A stretch of 64,000 nt of DNA from Lotus japonicus (lineage: Eukaryota > Streptophyta > Magnoliopsida > Fabales > Fabaceae). A program made the translations under genes and the position numbers. The notes beneath the pieces are model-generated. The model saw only the letters and a list, made by a program, of their open reading frames with translations. It had not been told where the DNA came from and made no database searches. Within the stretch, counting starts at the first letter, position 1; every line of letters starts with the position of its first letter. The DNA is taken from NCBI RefSeq assembly GCF_012489685.1, contig NC_080044.1, forward strand, positions 24,966,369-25,030,368, read 5' to 3'. Positions 1-11,133 of the stretch are shown piece by piece.

Positions 1-2
1 AA

Positions 3-1516
3 ACCTTTCAAGCATTCAAAGTGTTTAGCAAGAGAGTTCATAATGAGAAGGGCTACTGCATCACCGCCATTCGCAGTGATAAAGGAGGAGAGTTTGTCAA
101 CAAAGATTTTGAAAAATTCTGTGAACAAGAAGGTATCACTCATCATTTCCCAGCTCCAAGAACCCTTCAGCAAAACGGTGTTGCTAAACGGAAGAACAGG
201 TCACTTCAACAAAGATTTTGAAAAATTCTGTGAACAAGAAGGTGTCACTCATCATTTCTCAACTCCAAGAACCCCTCAGCAAAACGGTGTTGCTGAACGG
301 AAGAACAGGTCACTTCAAGAAATGGCAAGGACAATGCTCAGTGAAACATCTCTTCCAAAATACTTCTAGACTGAAGCTATTGAAAATGCATGCTACATTC
401 AGAACATAATATCCATGCGACCCATGCTAAAGAAGACTCCGTATGAACTATGGCGAGGAAGACCTCCAACCGTATCATACTTCCATCCCTTTGGTTGTAA
501 ATGTTTCATCCTCAACACAAAGGACAACATTGGGAAGTTTGACAACAAGTCTGATCAAGGAATTCTCCTTGGGTACTCCTCTCATTCTAAAGCTTATAGA
601 GTTTTCAACTCTATAACACAAGTGGTTGAAGAATCAATCAATGTCAAGTTTGATGACCATTCAACTAAAGCTATTGATCATTTAGAAAAAGACTTTCTAA
701 ATCTTGATCTATCTGATCGAGATGAAGAAGAGATTTCAAAAGAGGTTCAACCATCAGAAACTTCACATGAAGAATCGTCCACTCTACCTCAAACGTCCAC
801 TCCTGAACAGTCTGATCAAGTAATGACCTCAAGTGGAATTTCTCTTCCATGAGAGTGGAAATACAAGTCAGAGCATCCACCAGAGCAGATCATTGGGAGT
901 GTATCAGAAAAAGTCAGAACCAGATCAGCGTTTAGAGAAGAATCCAACAGCGCATTCATTTCAGAAATTGAACCAAAGACGGTGGACGAAGCTCTACAAG
1001 ATGAAGGATGGATACTTGCCTTGCAAGAAGAGCTGAATCAATTTGAGAGAAGTCAAGTCTGGACACTTTTACCAAAACCCAAAGGAAAATCAATTATTAG
1101 TACCAAATGGGTTTTTAGAAACAAGGTGGATGAAAATGGAAAAGTTACTAGAAACAAGGCAATGCTAGTAGCTCAAGGGTACAATCAACAAGAAGGATTT
1201 GACTACACAAAAACGTTTGCTCCTGTAGCAAGAATTGAAGCCATTCCTATGTCAACACTCCATCAAACTATATCAAATGGATGTCAAAAGTTCATTTATA
1301 AATGGAGTAATTGAAGAAGAAGTCTATGTGAAGCAACCCCCAGGATTTGAAGAACTGTCTGCTTTAGATCCTGTGTTCAAACTCAGAAAAGCTCTATACG
1401 GTTTTAAACAAGCCCCAAGAGCATGGTATGATCATCTAAGCAGTTTTCTTATGAAGAACAGTTTCTCAAAAGGAAAGATCGACAACACACTTTTAAGGAA
1501 ACAATTGAAAGATGAC
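3..1516 (+). pseudogene. copia pol, integrase C-terminal part and 5' half of reverse transcriptase
   Basis: The integrase core shows the SDKGGEF and QQNGVAERKNR signatures (the latter seen around 279-308). Its C-terminal domain follows at about 415-850 (TPYELW..GRPP, GYSSHSKAYRVF). The reverse transcriptase begins near 982 with the copia signatures WVFRNK, QGY, F.Y..TFAPVAR and, in a shifted frame, EEEVYVKQPPGF and ALYGFKQAPRAWY. Breaks visible in the reading frame: a 109-bp tandem duplication at 99-316 that shifts the frame, a TAG at 367-369, a stop after about 850, and a frameshift near 1250-1290. The frame stops at 1516, where another element is inserted just before the catalytic YVDD region. 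Confidence 0.85.
99..316 (+). repeat. 109-bp tandem duplication inside the integrase
   Basis: The segment starting AACAAAGATTTTGAAAAATT at 99 begins again at 208, an offset of 109 bases, and the two copies differ at only a few positions. Because 109 is not a multiple of three, the duplication shifts the reading frame and is one of the lesions that kill this copy. The few differences suggest the duplication is not brand new. Confidence 0.9.
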
Positions 1517-2848
1517 TGTTGGTAAATCCGCAAGTGTACGAATCCACCCGGTTTTAATTATCGAACCACAGGGATTGTGAGTGAATGAATTCGGTTCAAG
1601 CCTTGAGTATGAAGGTTTGTTTTATTGAGATGATGAAACGTCGAAGTAGTAAAAAGGGAAAATAAACATAAACTCAGAAAAGAACATGCTTTGGATCCTT
1701 GCTCAACTAGCCAATTTAAGCACATCATTCTAAGCACATGAACTCATGGATCTCTCCTTCTTGTTCTAGCCTAATCGACCATCTATCGATGTCTCGCATA
1801 GATGATCCTCTCAAGTCAAAAGATAAGCTCAATTCATTGACAACCCAAACATGTGCTAAAGGCACTAAGCATGCAATTCAGGCCAATAAACCCCAACCCT
1901 TCCTCTATTCCTAGTAGCAAGCATAGAAGGGGTAATCCCAAATCGGTTCCCTAATCTATAACAAACTTCCGTTCTGATTATAGAAAAGCATAAAGCAAGC
2001 ATGCATACAAGCTTAGATTGATATTCAGAAAATGAGATTCAAGGAAAGAAGAAGTTCATGTGGGAAAGAACTTAAGATTATTATAACTTAAACATGAAAA
2101 GTCTTACATGAAAACCCAAGCATAAGAAGAGAGATTAGCCAAGCATGACATAAGAACCTGAATTACAAGCTTGGAAGCCTTCTCTCACTCTCCTAGATGT
2201 TCCTCTCCTTCTAAACTTATGTAAAAATGGAATGAATACAAAAGAAAATGACTAGAATCCTATTTATAGGAAAAATGGGCAAGTTACTGCTGTGTCGGGC
2301 GCTTAGGCGCTCTTGGAGCATGCTCAAGCGCCAATTAAGCATGCTCAGGCGCCAATTGAGCATGCTCAGGCGCCAATTCTAGTTCCAGAAACAGTAACTC
2401 TGGCTTCAATTGGCGCCTAGGAGCCAATGGAGCATGCCTAGGCGCCAATGGAGCATGCCTAGGTGCCAATGCACGCTGGAAAACCTTTTAATCTTCTTCT
2501 TTACTCCTCTTTAAGCCTCCCTTCAATTCTCCAAGCCTCTTGACCTTCTTTCTTCAACTGATTCAACCTGAAACATTGATGAACAATCTTGGAAAATATC
2601 TAGAAACTTAAAGGTCAGTTTTGCACAAAGGCCCTCAAAAAAAGTGGAACTTTCAATAACCTCTTAAACTAACCTAAAATGCAACTAATTCATAAAACTA
2701 TGAAATTACCTAAATGAAGCAAAAACACAAATAAAGATAAAAATGCATGAGAATGCATGAAACACTACATGAGACTCAACAAAAAGACTCAAAAGAAGCA
2801 AAGAAATGACCCTAAAAACAAGACTAAATCTCGGTAATCAATTACTAC
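1517..2848. mobile_element. 1.33-kb non-coding insertion in the copia reverse transcriptase, family not identified
   Basis: The reverse transcriptase reading frame stops at ..GATGAC (1511-1516) and resumes at ATCCTTGTGCAACTG (2849), with the YVDD codons at 2864-2875. The 1332 bases between have no coding content. The insert begins TGTTGGTAAATCCGCAAG, contains a phrase seen in many plant repeats (ATCGAACCACAGGGATTG, near 1560), and ends ..CAATTACTAC. I see no clear terminal inverted repeat. The flanks GATGAC and TACTAC are only partly alike, so any target duplication is degenerate or absent. It could be a decayed solo LTR or a large non-autonomous retroelement; I cannot assign the class. Confidence 0.6.
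2296..2475. repeat. short tandem repeat, about 21-bp unit rich in palindromes
   Basis: About six degenerate units of the form GAGCATGCTCAGGCGCCAATT occur here, first with GCATGCTCAGGCGCC and later with GCATGCCTAGGCGCC, separated by roughly 60 bases of unique sequence. Each unit contains the palindromes GCATGC and GGCGCC. It lies inside the 1.33-kb insertion. Confidence 0.75.
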
Positions 2849-3801
2849 ATCCTTGTGCAACTGTACGTTGATGACATCATCTTTGGAGCAACAAGTGATA
2901 AAATGTGCAAAGAGTTTTCCACTCATGCAAAGTGAATTTGAAATGAGTATGATGGGAGAACTGAAATTCTTTCTCGGTCTACAAATCAAGCAAGAGAAAG
3001 ATAAGATCTATATTCATCAGACCAAGTACATCAAGGATATGCTCAAGAAATACAACATGCACAAAAAAAATGAAATGAGCACCCCTATGTATCCAAACAC
3101 CGTTTTGGACAAGAATGATGAAGGTTCTCCAGTTGATCCAACTTCGTACAGAGGAATGATAGGATCATTTTTGTATCTAACGTCCAGCAGACTAGACATA
3201 ATGTTCAGTGTTTGCTTATGTGCAAGATTCCAGGTAAATCCTCAACAATCACACCTCAGTGTTGTTAAACGAATATTTAGATATTAAATAGGTACTGCTA
3301 ATCTTGGTCTCTTATATGAGAAAGGTAGTGATTTCAGGCTAAAAGGATTTTGCGACGCTGACTATACTAGAGATAGAGTTGAACGAAAGAGCACCAGTGG
3401 AGGATGTCACTTTCTAGGAAACTATCTAGTCTCTTGGACAAGTAAAAGACAAAGCACTATATCTCTATTCACTGCTGAAGCTCACGTTGCAGCTAGCTCT
3501 TGTTGTACACAACTTCTATGGATAAAGCATCAACTTGAAGATTACAATATCCATGAAAGCAATATACCTCTACTATGTGACAACACAAGGGCCATCAACA
3601 TAGCAAAGAATCTTGTTCAGCATTCCAGAACAAAGTATATTGAAATCAAGCATCACTTCATTAGAGATCTTGTGGCAAAAGGACATGTCGATATATATCA
3701 TGTACACATTGAAGATCAACTTGCTGATATTCTCACGAAGCCATTATTAAAGAGCAGATTTGCTGATCTACGAGCAAGAATTAATATGCAATCTGCATAT
3801 T
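2849..3801 (+). pseudogene. copia pol, 3' half of reverse transcriptase and RNase H
   Basis: The fragment begins with the catalytic YVDD box (2864-2875) and then shows GELKFFLGLQI, YIKDMLKKYNM and the typical copia connection. RNase H follows from about 3290 with CDADYTRDR..KSTSGG, LVSWTSKRQ, AEAHVAA, CDNTRAI, RTKYIEIKHHFIRD and DQLADILTKPL, ending near 3801. A frameshift near 2925 and an in-frame TAA at 3285-3287 break the frame. It continues the fragment that ends at 1516. Confidence 0.88.
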
Positions 3802-4322
3802 AAAGGTACGAAAATATAGTTTTCCTGTTTTCGCAGGTACCGTTCTCTAAGTCAAACATTCAGCAGAAATTATGCATCGTTCAACATTTCTATCGTCTAG
3901 AAATTTTTGTGTGAATCGTTCAACATCTCATCGTTCTATGAAGTAGCAATCTGGAATTCTCTATCGTTCAGTCACAGTTGGTAGAGAAATTGTCAAAGTT
4001 CAACGTTATGATATCTATGGCACGTGCTTCAACAGTTTATCTCTGAAGAGTCACATCACATCCAATGCGGAACAGTTATCCAAACTGCTTTTAACGCATG
4101 TGTGACCACGACTAGTTGTTTATCAATTTCTCTCTCCACAAAGAAACCGTCGGTGCACAAGTTTCTAAAACTATCATTCCATATTCTCAATCAAAATATA
4201 TCTTCAAAGATTTTAGAAACAAAGCTTCACGCTACATCATTTGCTACTATTACCCTCTCTCTTCCAAGAAAACAACCCTAGTTTCTCTGCAACCTTTCCT
4301 CACTTTTCTCATAATCTTCAAA
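3802..4322 (+). other. non-coding spacer between copia pol and the env-like ORF
   Basis: About 520 bases without a supported frame. The word CGTTCAACAT and variants (ATCGTTCAAC, GAATCGTTCAAC, TATCGTTCAG) recur at about 3870-3985. This is where SIRE-type elements carry the spacer upstream of the third ORF. Confidence 0.5.
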
Positions 4323-5314
4323 TGGCCGGAGTTCTTGCTACCTCCTCTAAAGCACCATCCAAGAAGGGTAACAAGACACCCTATACTGCATTGGATATGG
4401 AGATCCTCCAACGCAGAACTGAAAGGATCAACCACCAGAGATCTGTTCAAGTCCAAGAGGTGGGAGTTGTTAAGACTGAAAATCTGGGTGACAACGCTCT
4501 TGTGTCACCAAGATACTTTGATATGAAGGTCTTCACCTTTGTGAAGATGGTTGGGCTTGCAGACCTCCTTCATCAGGACTGGAAAACAGTTTATAACATG
4601 GCACAACGTGAGGTTTATGTGCCTCTTGTGAAGGAATTCTATGATTGTGCGGTGTTTGTAGACCGATAGACAATCAAATCCAAGGCGAACAACAAGATCA
4701 TTACTGTCACACTGAAGGACGTCGCAGTCGCCCTCAACGTGAGCCTTGATGCTGGAGAAAGGTACTCTCCAATCTGGATTTAGAAGGTAGATGATTGGAA
4801 GTGCATCTTGAAGAACCAAGGAGACCCTTTGTCTGTAGAGGTGAGCAACCTCAATGATGAAGTCAAGTTCAACAATGTTGTGATCAGCAAAGTTGTCTTA
4901 CCAAAGGATGGAGCAAGGAATCATGTAAACGCACATGCAAGGTATGCTCTCTACAAAATCTTCAAGCGAGTGAAGATTAACCCTGCTCACCTCATGTGGA
5001 ATTACTTGTTAAACTATCTGGAGAAAAGCCAAGGATTTCTTCCTTTTGGCTCCTTGCTGACTGTGATTTTTTAGCAAAAGGTGATCACTTCTGAGTCCAT
5101 GGCCTATGAGGAACGATTGAATGAAGACATGTTATGGCCAACACCTATCAAGCTAGGGGATGTTAGCAAGATGAACATCACCTATGATGATTCTGAAGTT
5201 CCTGAGGAATTTCTACCAAAGAAGAAGAGGGTCGTCAAAGGAAAAGGGAAAGCCATTGCCACTGAACAATCTGGCAAATGCAAGAAGAAGAATCTGAAAG
5301 AACTTTATGACCAA
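4323..5314 (+). pseudogene. env-like third ORF of the SIRE-type element, 5' part
   Basis: The start at 4323 (MAGVLATSS) fits an ORF downstream of pol. The encoded protein has a basic N-terminus and a central region of the kind found in many plant retroelement third ORFs, recognisable by PLVKEFYDC (about 4621-4650), a following VTLKDVAVALNV segment, and an HARYALYKIFK..INPAHLMW segment with a basic KKKRVVKGKGK stretch behind it (near 5220). The frame has stops at 4667-4669, near 4783 and near 5072. It is cut at 5314 by the 3.9-kb insertion and resumes at 9225. Its role is unknown; 'env-like' is the conventional name and no fusion activity is implied. Confidence 0.65.
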
Positions 5315-6259
5315 TGTAACACCCCGATTTCCAGGTGTCACTTTAGTAACCAAAAATAATCTTTACGCGGAAAACAGGTAATTTTTTTTCGTTTTCTTTC
5401 CTTTAAATCAAAACGATAAGGAAGTAAAGACAAAACCCAACTACTCAACTAACCGATATACAACAAATATAAACATGTACAGCCTCAGCTGCACTTCCAC
5501 GTCCCACACACTCACAGTGACTCCAAAGCAGTGTGCCCGTAGGCAAATATATACAGACCCAGAAGTGTAAGTGAGAAAATTATGATTACAAACCACTAGG
5601 AGAGAGTCGGCCTCAATATGGCCTAAGCAAAGACCCCTATGGTCCAACTGACTCACTGTGATCCCTCAGTAAGAGAACCACACGAAAAGTCATGCGTCGG
5701 AAACCTACCCGATCCCAAAAGCAAAACGAATCAGAGCTATTACAGTAACAACCAACTCCAAAAGACTCTAACCACCCATACCCCACACTACTATCATCGA
5801 CCCTCCCTCGATCAGGCATGAAGTCCGGGTCCTCGTCGAAAGCTTCAGTAATAATCGTTCCGCTCCGGGTCTTTCCCGCACAACGAATCATCATGAACCG
5901 GCTGACAGACGCCTGGCAGCAGGCCGACCGCCCAAACACAAACATACAAACAAAGCCAAGGCGCTAGGGTCAACTTACAGAATACAATAGATATACAATC
6001 AACTTGTGATAAAGGGGATATATACATATGTTGTATATATATACATATAAGTTAGGTATTGCCTACTCTAAGGTATATACATAGCATGTTCTCGAATCTC
6101 CTACACAGTTCAATCATTAATACCTAACGATGTTCATCAACATCAAATCATCATAATCTCAACATATGAAGTTAGGTAATAAGGTTAGTCAAACAATGTA
6201 TCGTCCTCCCAACACACACGTATCCAACTAAACCAATGTTCCCTGTCGTTGCCCTAGGG

Positions 6260-6600
6260 TAAACGACGATGAAATCTCACGCTTCCATGAAGTCTCACGC
6301 TTCAATGGGGTCTTACGCTTTCACGAAGTCTCACGCTTCAGTGAAATCTCACACATTCACGAAGTCTCACGCTTCAGTGAAGTTTCGCGCCTTCACGAAG
6401 TCTCACGCTTCAGTGAAGTTGCACGCCTCCGCAAAGTCTCCCGCTTCAGCGAAGGTTCCCGTCTCCACGAGGTCTCCCGCCTCAGTGAAGTTTCTGCTTT
6501 CACGAAGTCTCACGCCTCAGTGAAGCTTACTCACTTTCACGAAGTCTCACGCTTCAGTGAAGTTCCATGCTTTCACGAAGTCTCACGCCTCAGAGAAGCT
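6260..6600. repeat. minisatellite of alternating CTTCACGAAG / CTTCAGTGAAG units
   Basis: Roughly 15-20-bp units alternate between TTCACGAAGTCTCACGC and TTCAGTGAAGTCTCACGC with many point differences, for more than ten units. Each unit contains a near-palindrome (CTTCA..TGAAG or TTCACGAAG), so single strands could form rows of small hairpins. The array abuts a second minisatellite at 6601. Confidence 0.85.
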
Positions 6601-6795
6601 CCGAAGGTATATACTGTACCCGAAGGTATATAGATATACTGTACCCGAAGGCATATACTGTACCCGAAGGTATATACTGTACCCGAAGGTATATACTGTA
6701 CCCGAAGGTATATAGATATACTGTACCCGAAGGCATATACTGTACCCGAAGGTATATACTGTACCCGAAGGTATATACTGTACCCGAAGGTATAT
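6601..6795. repeat. 19/25-bp minisatellite with a higher-order 82-bp period
   Basis: The basic 19-base unit is CCGAAGGTATATACTGTAC (A). A 25-base variant has an extra TATAGA inside (B), and a 19-base variant has GGCATAT in place of GGTATAT (C). The order read from the sequence is A, B C A A, B C A A, then a partial A, so an 82-base block of four units is itself duplicated. The blocks look nearly identical, which points to recent expansion. Confidence 0.92.
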
Positions 6796-6923
6796 GTCGA
6801 TTCGGCGACAAAAGACAATTAATTATGAAAGGAGTGCGATCACCCTTGATGACTTCTTGAGTCATCTGACTCATCAAATCTCGATGGTCAAAAACTGCTC
6901 CGACCCAAACTCAAAACAACCCA

Positions 6924-7050
6924 AGAGTTAGTGTCTGTCAATACAACACAACTCCACCAACAAGAATACGCGAGGGTCTAGTGTCGGTCAATACAACACA
7001 GCCCAAACAAAACCCAGAGTCTGTGCCGGTCAATACAGCACGACTCGAAC
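6924..7050. repeat. three degenerate copies of a GTGTCGGTCAATACAACAC motif
   Basis: GTGTCTGTCAATACAACAC (6931), GTGTCGGTCAATACAACAC (6981) and GTGCCGGTCAATACAGCAC (near 7023) are spaced about 50 and 42 bases apart inside the 3.9-kb element. Confidence 0.75.
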
Positions 7051-8524
7051 AACATCCCCCAAGAGTACTAACGTACTCGGTGACTTTCAATCATCACCAT
7101 AGCTCACCTTAGTGGCTTTCCCAATTCCGATAACTCTCCAAACCCACAACAAAGGTCGACTTTTCCCCCGCCTTTCGTAAATATTTTTTCCCCTTCAGTT
7201 CTCCTATGATTATTCGTTTAGTAAAAACGTTTCGAATTGAATTAGTCAAGTTATGAGTTTACTTCTCAAAGTCTAAGTCTCCCAGAGTCTCTAGTTTTCG
7301 AAATTCTAATCATTCTAAGTTTTCCAAAAACCCTCCAAAAGAAGTTTCCCGGGGAAAGTCTGAGTATTCAAACGAATCCCAACAAATGGCTAAGCCTCAA
7401 ACCCCTCGTTTGGACTTGCCTAGGGTTGTTCATCCAACCCGAAATGTCAAAGATCACCAGATCAATGAATCTCCACTCCGAAGTCGCGTCAAAACGCTCA
7501 ATCCAACACAACATCAACATCATAAGTTATGAAAACATTCATAACAATAAACCATCATCATAATCAATATCATAGCAAAGCATAAGTCGAATTTATCGAC
7601 GCCTATTATGAAATCATAGCTAATATATATGTAAGTTGCCCTAACCTCGAGCTGTTCCAGCTTCGCAAACAAAGTTCTCCTCAAACAATTGCTCTGAGTC
7701 TTCCAAAGTTCCCTCAACTGAACCTCGGAGAAAAACAAAGCAGAAACCAAACAAAATCGATTAGTTCGATCGCAAAACAATACATAAACGATAGACAAAG
7801 CATTAAAGCTTCAGAATAGGACAATCAGGTACGAAAAGACAAGTTTTCGAAACCGAAAAACTCCCCCCTAAAGGAAATAGTCCACGGCCTCAAAGGAAAA
7901 AGGGCTTCGGCTCTTTTTCTTCGATCAAATCAGTTTACAAGGTAGTTTTAGGGTAAAACTAAGGCAAAGAAACTGTCAGAACAATTTTCGGACAATCGGG
8001 TCGAAATACGACTACGCAGGGGCATTTTGGTCCAAAATAAAGGCTCAAAACTTCAAAGTTATCAGTTCTGAAAACAAATTTGACAGCAACGATCCTCATG
8101 ACATCCGTGACAACAAATCCTAAAGGCACGAAGTCAAATTATGACTTTTCGACAATAAAGTTTCGAAATGTGAGACAAAAAGGTTTTGAAACAGTTTTTC
8201 AGATCCTGGACAACTGAATCGCAATCAGAGTTTACTGACAGAGGTTTTAGACTCAGGGGAACGTAAGGAACATAACCCAACCAAGAAATCGAAGAAATCG
8301 GACCATTTTAGAAAAAGCTCAAAACTGTGAGCACAGAAACGACTTCAAAAACGCAACAGAAACAACAATCAGAGGTAGGAATCGTGTTAGTTACCTCGAT
8401 ACCTAGAAGTAGGGACGAAATGCACGAAGATTGGTCAAGTTTTCGCGGAAATCCCCTCCCCCCTTGCTCTCCACGAAATCAGCCACAAATGGAGGAAAAA
8501 TTGAAGATATTTTGCTTTTTCGCC

Positions 8525-8532
8525 TATTTATA
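8525..8532 (-). promoter_or_regulatory. TATA box of the 3.9-kb element (minus strand)
   Basis: On the minus strand the sequence reads CCTATAAATAGG, a canonical plant TATA context. If used, it would put the U3 region at 8.55-9.22 kb and leave over 3 kb of transcribed R-U5-like sequence. No experimental support is visible from sequence alone. Confidence 0.45.
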
Positions 8533-9224
8533 GGCGGGCGAAATCGCGGGAAAATGAAAATTTCGCGATTCCGATTTTTGCAGCACGTTCACCGAGGAAT
8601 TCTAAGAGAGATTCTAGCGTCATAATTCCAGAACTCAAAACAAATATCTAAGATATGGGAAAAACGATATCGAAAATCTCAAAAGCGGTGTAAGTTAAAT
8701 CTATCCCGAAAAACTACTTTTTGCTGTGATCGCCGGACGACAAAACTTCCTTCTGAAGAAAGATTGGAAACGTCGAAACAAATCTGGCAACGTGGACGGA
8801 ATCTTCGTTAGAAGTCCCGAATAGAAAAAGTCTTCATCCATTGCTCGAAAATAGGGTTTCGAAGCAAAGAAATTAGCGTCGGCGGACATCCGAAAAGTGA
8901 AACCTATCGTGCGTACAGTCCAGAGTTCCGAAATGAAACGCTGGTCGATGGAAAAATAAAGAGAATCTTTAAATTTTCCGAGAGTTCGAAATCTCACTCA
9001 AAACGTTGCTTTAAGAGCGAAATAGCCTATTCTGGACACGCTCGCCATAAGGCAGGTGTGCAGACAACTCGCACTAATTCCTACAGCGACTACGCAACAT
9101 ACCTCAAGCAATTCCTGAACTTTCTTCTTCATTGATCTTTCTCAAACAACAAACTCCTGTCACGTTTACACTGATTCTACGCGTGAGTCGGAACTTAACT
9201 GGTTCTGCAAATCCAGGTCTTACA

Positions 9225-10637
9225 ACCAAGTTGTGAAGGAACCGTCCAAGAGGATTGTTCCCAAAGCTCTGAGAATTGCACCGTATCCTGAGAACAGTCC
9301 GGAGTCATACCCAAGGCTCCTACCAAGGAACGGTCCATCAGAATCGTTAAGGGTGGAGCACCTGTACAGTCTTAGTCTCATCCAATTGCTTCAAGAACTC
9401 GCTCTGGGAAAGGCTCTCCTGCAAACAAGCCTGCAGAACCCAAGAAGCTTAAACGCTTAAGGAAGCAATTTGAGGAAGAACCTGCTGAGAAGGCCGCACA
9501 GCCTATGTACAGAAAAAGGAAGATCCTAGCAGATGAACCTGATGAGCAATTGGGTGATGAAGACATTGTGTTTCACACCAGACTGGCCAACTCTCTTGGA
9601 ACCACTTTCCCTTATCAAGAGGTACCCTTTGAACTTTCCAATCAAGAATTTGTTAATTCGTTGTTTAACGACTCCTATGAACAACAAGCACCTGTCACTC
9701 CACAACACCAAAATCGTTCATCACCAACACCAAACACCACTGAACCTTTGAAACCACTATCTCCAAACGCAAACCTCAATGAACCATAAGTTGTGCAACC
9801 CACTGTTCACAACTCACCTCAGTTCACCCCCATTCACACCATTGATTCCTCTGATGAGGAAAGAACAAATGTGAACTTGAACAATGAAAACACTCCCTCT
9901 CCTCAACCATCTCAAATCATCTCCATGCCACAATCCACACTGATTTTGCAAATCGTCCTTACTCCACTCTGGACGCAATCACTTCAAAGACTTCAAAGTT
10001 TGGTACTCTTCTTTCCCTTTCTCAAGTGAGAAAGAGGCGTCTCCAGACGCTCGTGTCATCTGCTATCAAACACAGACGCACTGCAAAGACTACCAAGGTT
10101 GGCTTCAAGGATTTCCAGGATCGTTTGACCAAGCGCATTGAGAAAGCTCATAATCATCAAGTTTCCGTGTCTTGGAAAAGACCATCAGATGTGGGCTATG
10201 TTTTTCAACTCCAAGCAAGCAAGGTTCCTGACTGGGAACAATGGAAATTATGTGCCACTGAAGGTTATGTGGGCATTATGCCTTTTTCTATGCTAAATCA
10301 TTTGTCTGCCCTGATCGTTCTCCTGGGCAACTGGGTATTTTGCATCCAGAGAAGCTCTAAGTGGTTAAGGGCAAGGCACCACTTCTTGAAGAAGGAGAAT
10401 GTTCAGCCACCGGGAACGGATCCTGATGCTGAACAATCCATTGTCCTCACTGATGATGATGATGAAAATGGAGACCAAGGAAATCAATAAGAGAATGATG
10501 ATGAAGATACACAAGAGCAACCTCTGGTAAATCAATTTTTCAGCAGAGAGGATTTCGAGAACCATCATAATCATATCAACCATGTCTTCATAGACCTCTC
10601 CTTCAAGATTGAGCAACTTCTTGATTGTTTTGGCTAA
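9225..10637 (+). pseudogene. env-like third ORF of the SIRE-type element, 3' part
   Basis: This resumes the frame broken at 5314, starting with the duplicated ACCAA. It encodes a proline- and basic-rich region (about 9225-9480), then an acidic stretch (DEPDEQLGDED near 9530), a Pro/Thr/Ser/Asn-rich middle (9680-9960), and a C-terminal part with VSSAIKHRRTAKTTK, FQDRLTKRIEKAH (near 10050-10160) and a run of Asp/Glu (10440-10510). Several stops and frameshifts are present (near 9458, 9787, 10028 and 10488). The last stop is at 10635-10637. No transmembrane segment stands out. Confidence 0.6.
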
Positions 10638-11133
10638 TGGTCATTCTCTACCCTCCTCTCCTTTAAACAGTTTTAATTATTGAACAATTGTCCTTATGTT
10701 GCTACTTGTTTTATTACACTGTTTAAGCTATTATCTATGTTATGCATGTTTCTCTCATAATTATACTTAACATGTTAGCTTAGGCTCTGATACTGCTTAT
10801 GGCAATACCTTAGCACGCTTTTTAATAATGCTAAAGGGGGAGAACGTACAAAAAAGTATAGAGAAAACTTTAACTTTTAAAGTTTTGAACATTGAAAATT
10901 AATGTCTTGAAAATTTAATGTCTCATTTACATAAGGCTATTTCACTCAGGGGGAGCAAAGATTAGAACAAATCTCTTATGAAATGAAAGCTAAGTAGAAC
11001 ATATGTCTCAAATACTATCTTTTTTAAAAGGATGTTGAACTCAGGGGGAGTTTATAATTTCTTTGGAAATCCGTATTCAACTACCCTCTATCCTTTTTCA
11101 ATAAAAATTGTCATTATCAAAAAGGGGAGAGAT
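10638..11133 (+). other. 3' untranslated internal region with multiple polypurine tracts
   Basis: No frame. G-rich purine runs occur at about 10833-10843 (AAAGGGGGAGA), 10947-10960 (AGGGGGAGCAAAG), 11042-11050 (CAGGGGGAG) and 11119-11132 (AAAAAGGGGAGAGA). The last abuts the LTR and is the likely primer for plus-strand synthesis. Repeated polypurine tracts upstream of the 3' LTR are a known feature of the SIRE lineage. Confidence 0.7.

Larger units (their letters stand above)
5315..9224 (-). mobile_element. 3.9-kb non-coding LTR-like element with 5-bp target duplication ACCAA
   Basis: The env-like frame is interrupted exactly here: ACCAA at 5310-5314 is repeated at 9225-9229. The element starts TGTAACACCCCGATTTCC and ends with the complement of TGTAAGACCTGGATTTGC, so it has TG..CA ends. 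The outermost 18 bases match as an inverted repeat at 14 positions. It has no coding frame, no second LTR-like copy inside, and no primer-binding site or polypurine tract. A TATAAATA on the minus strand (8525-8532) suggests that strand is the transcribed one. The best reading is a very long solo LTR or a large non-autonomous retroelement. The 5-bp duplication and TG..CA fit retroviral-type integration; the extended inverted ends are unusual for that. Confidence 0.75.

Noticed and set aside
6601..6795. Regular short repeats that could look like a CRISPR array
   Set aside because: Units are directly adjacent with no spacers, and this is plant nuclear DNA.
6573..6877. Open frames on both strands through the 19-bp minisatellite
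   Set aside because: They are a by-product of the tandem repeat; the protein is a simple repeat (IPSGTVYTFGYS) and has no start context.
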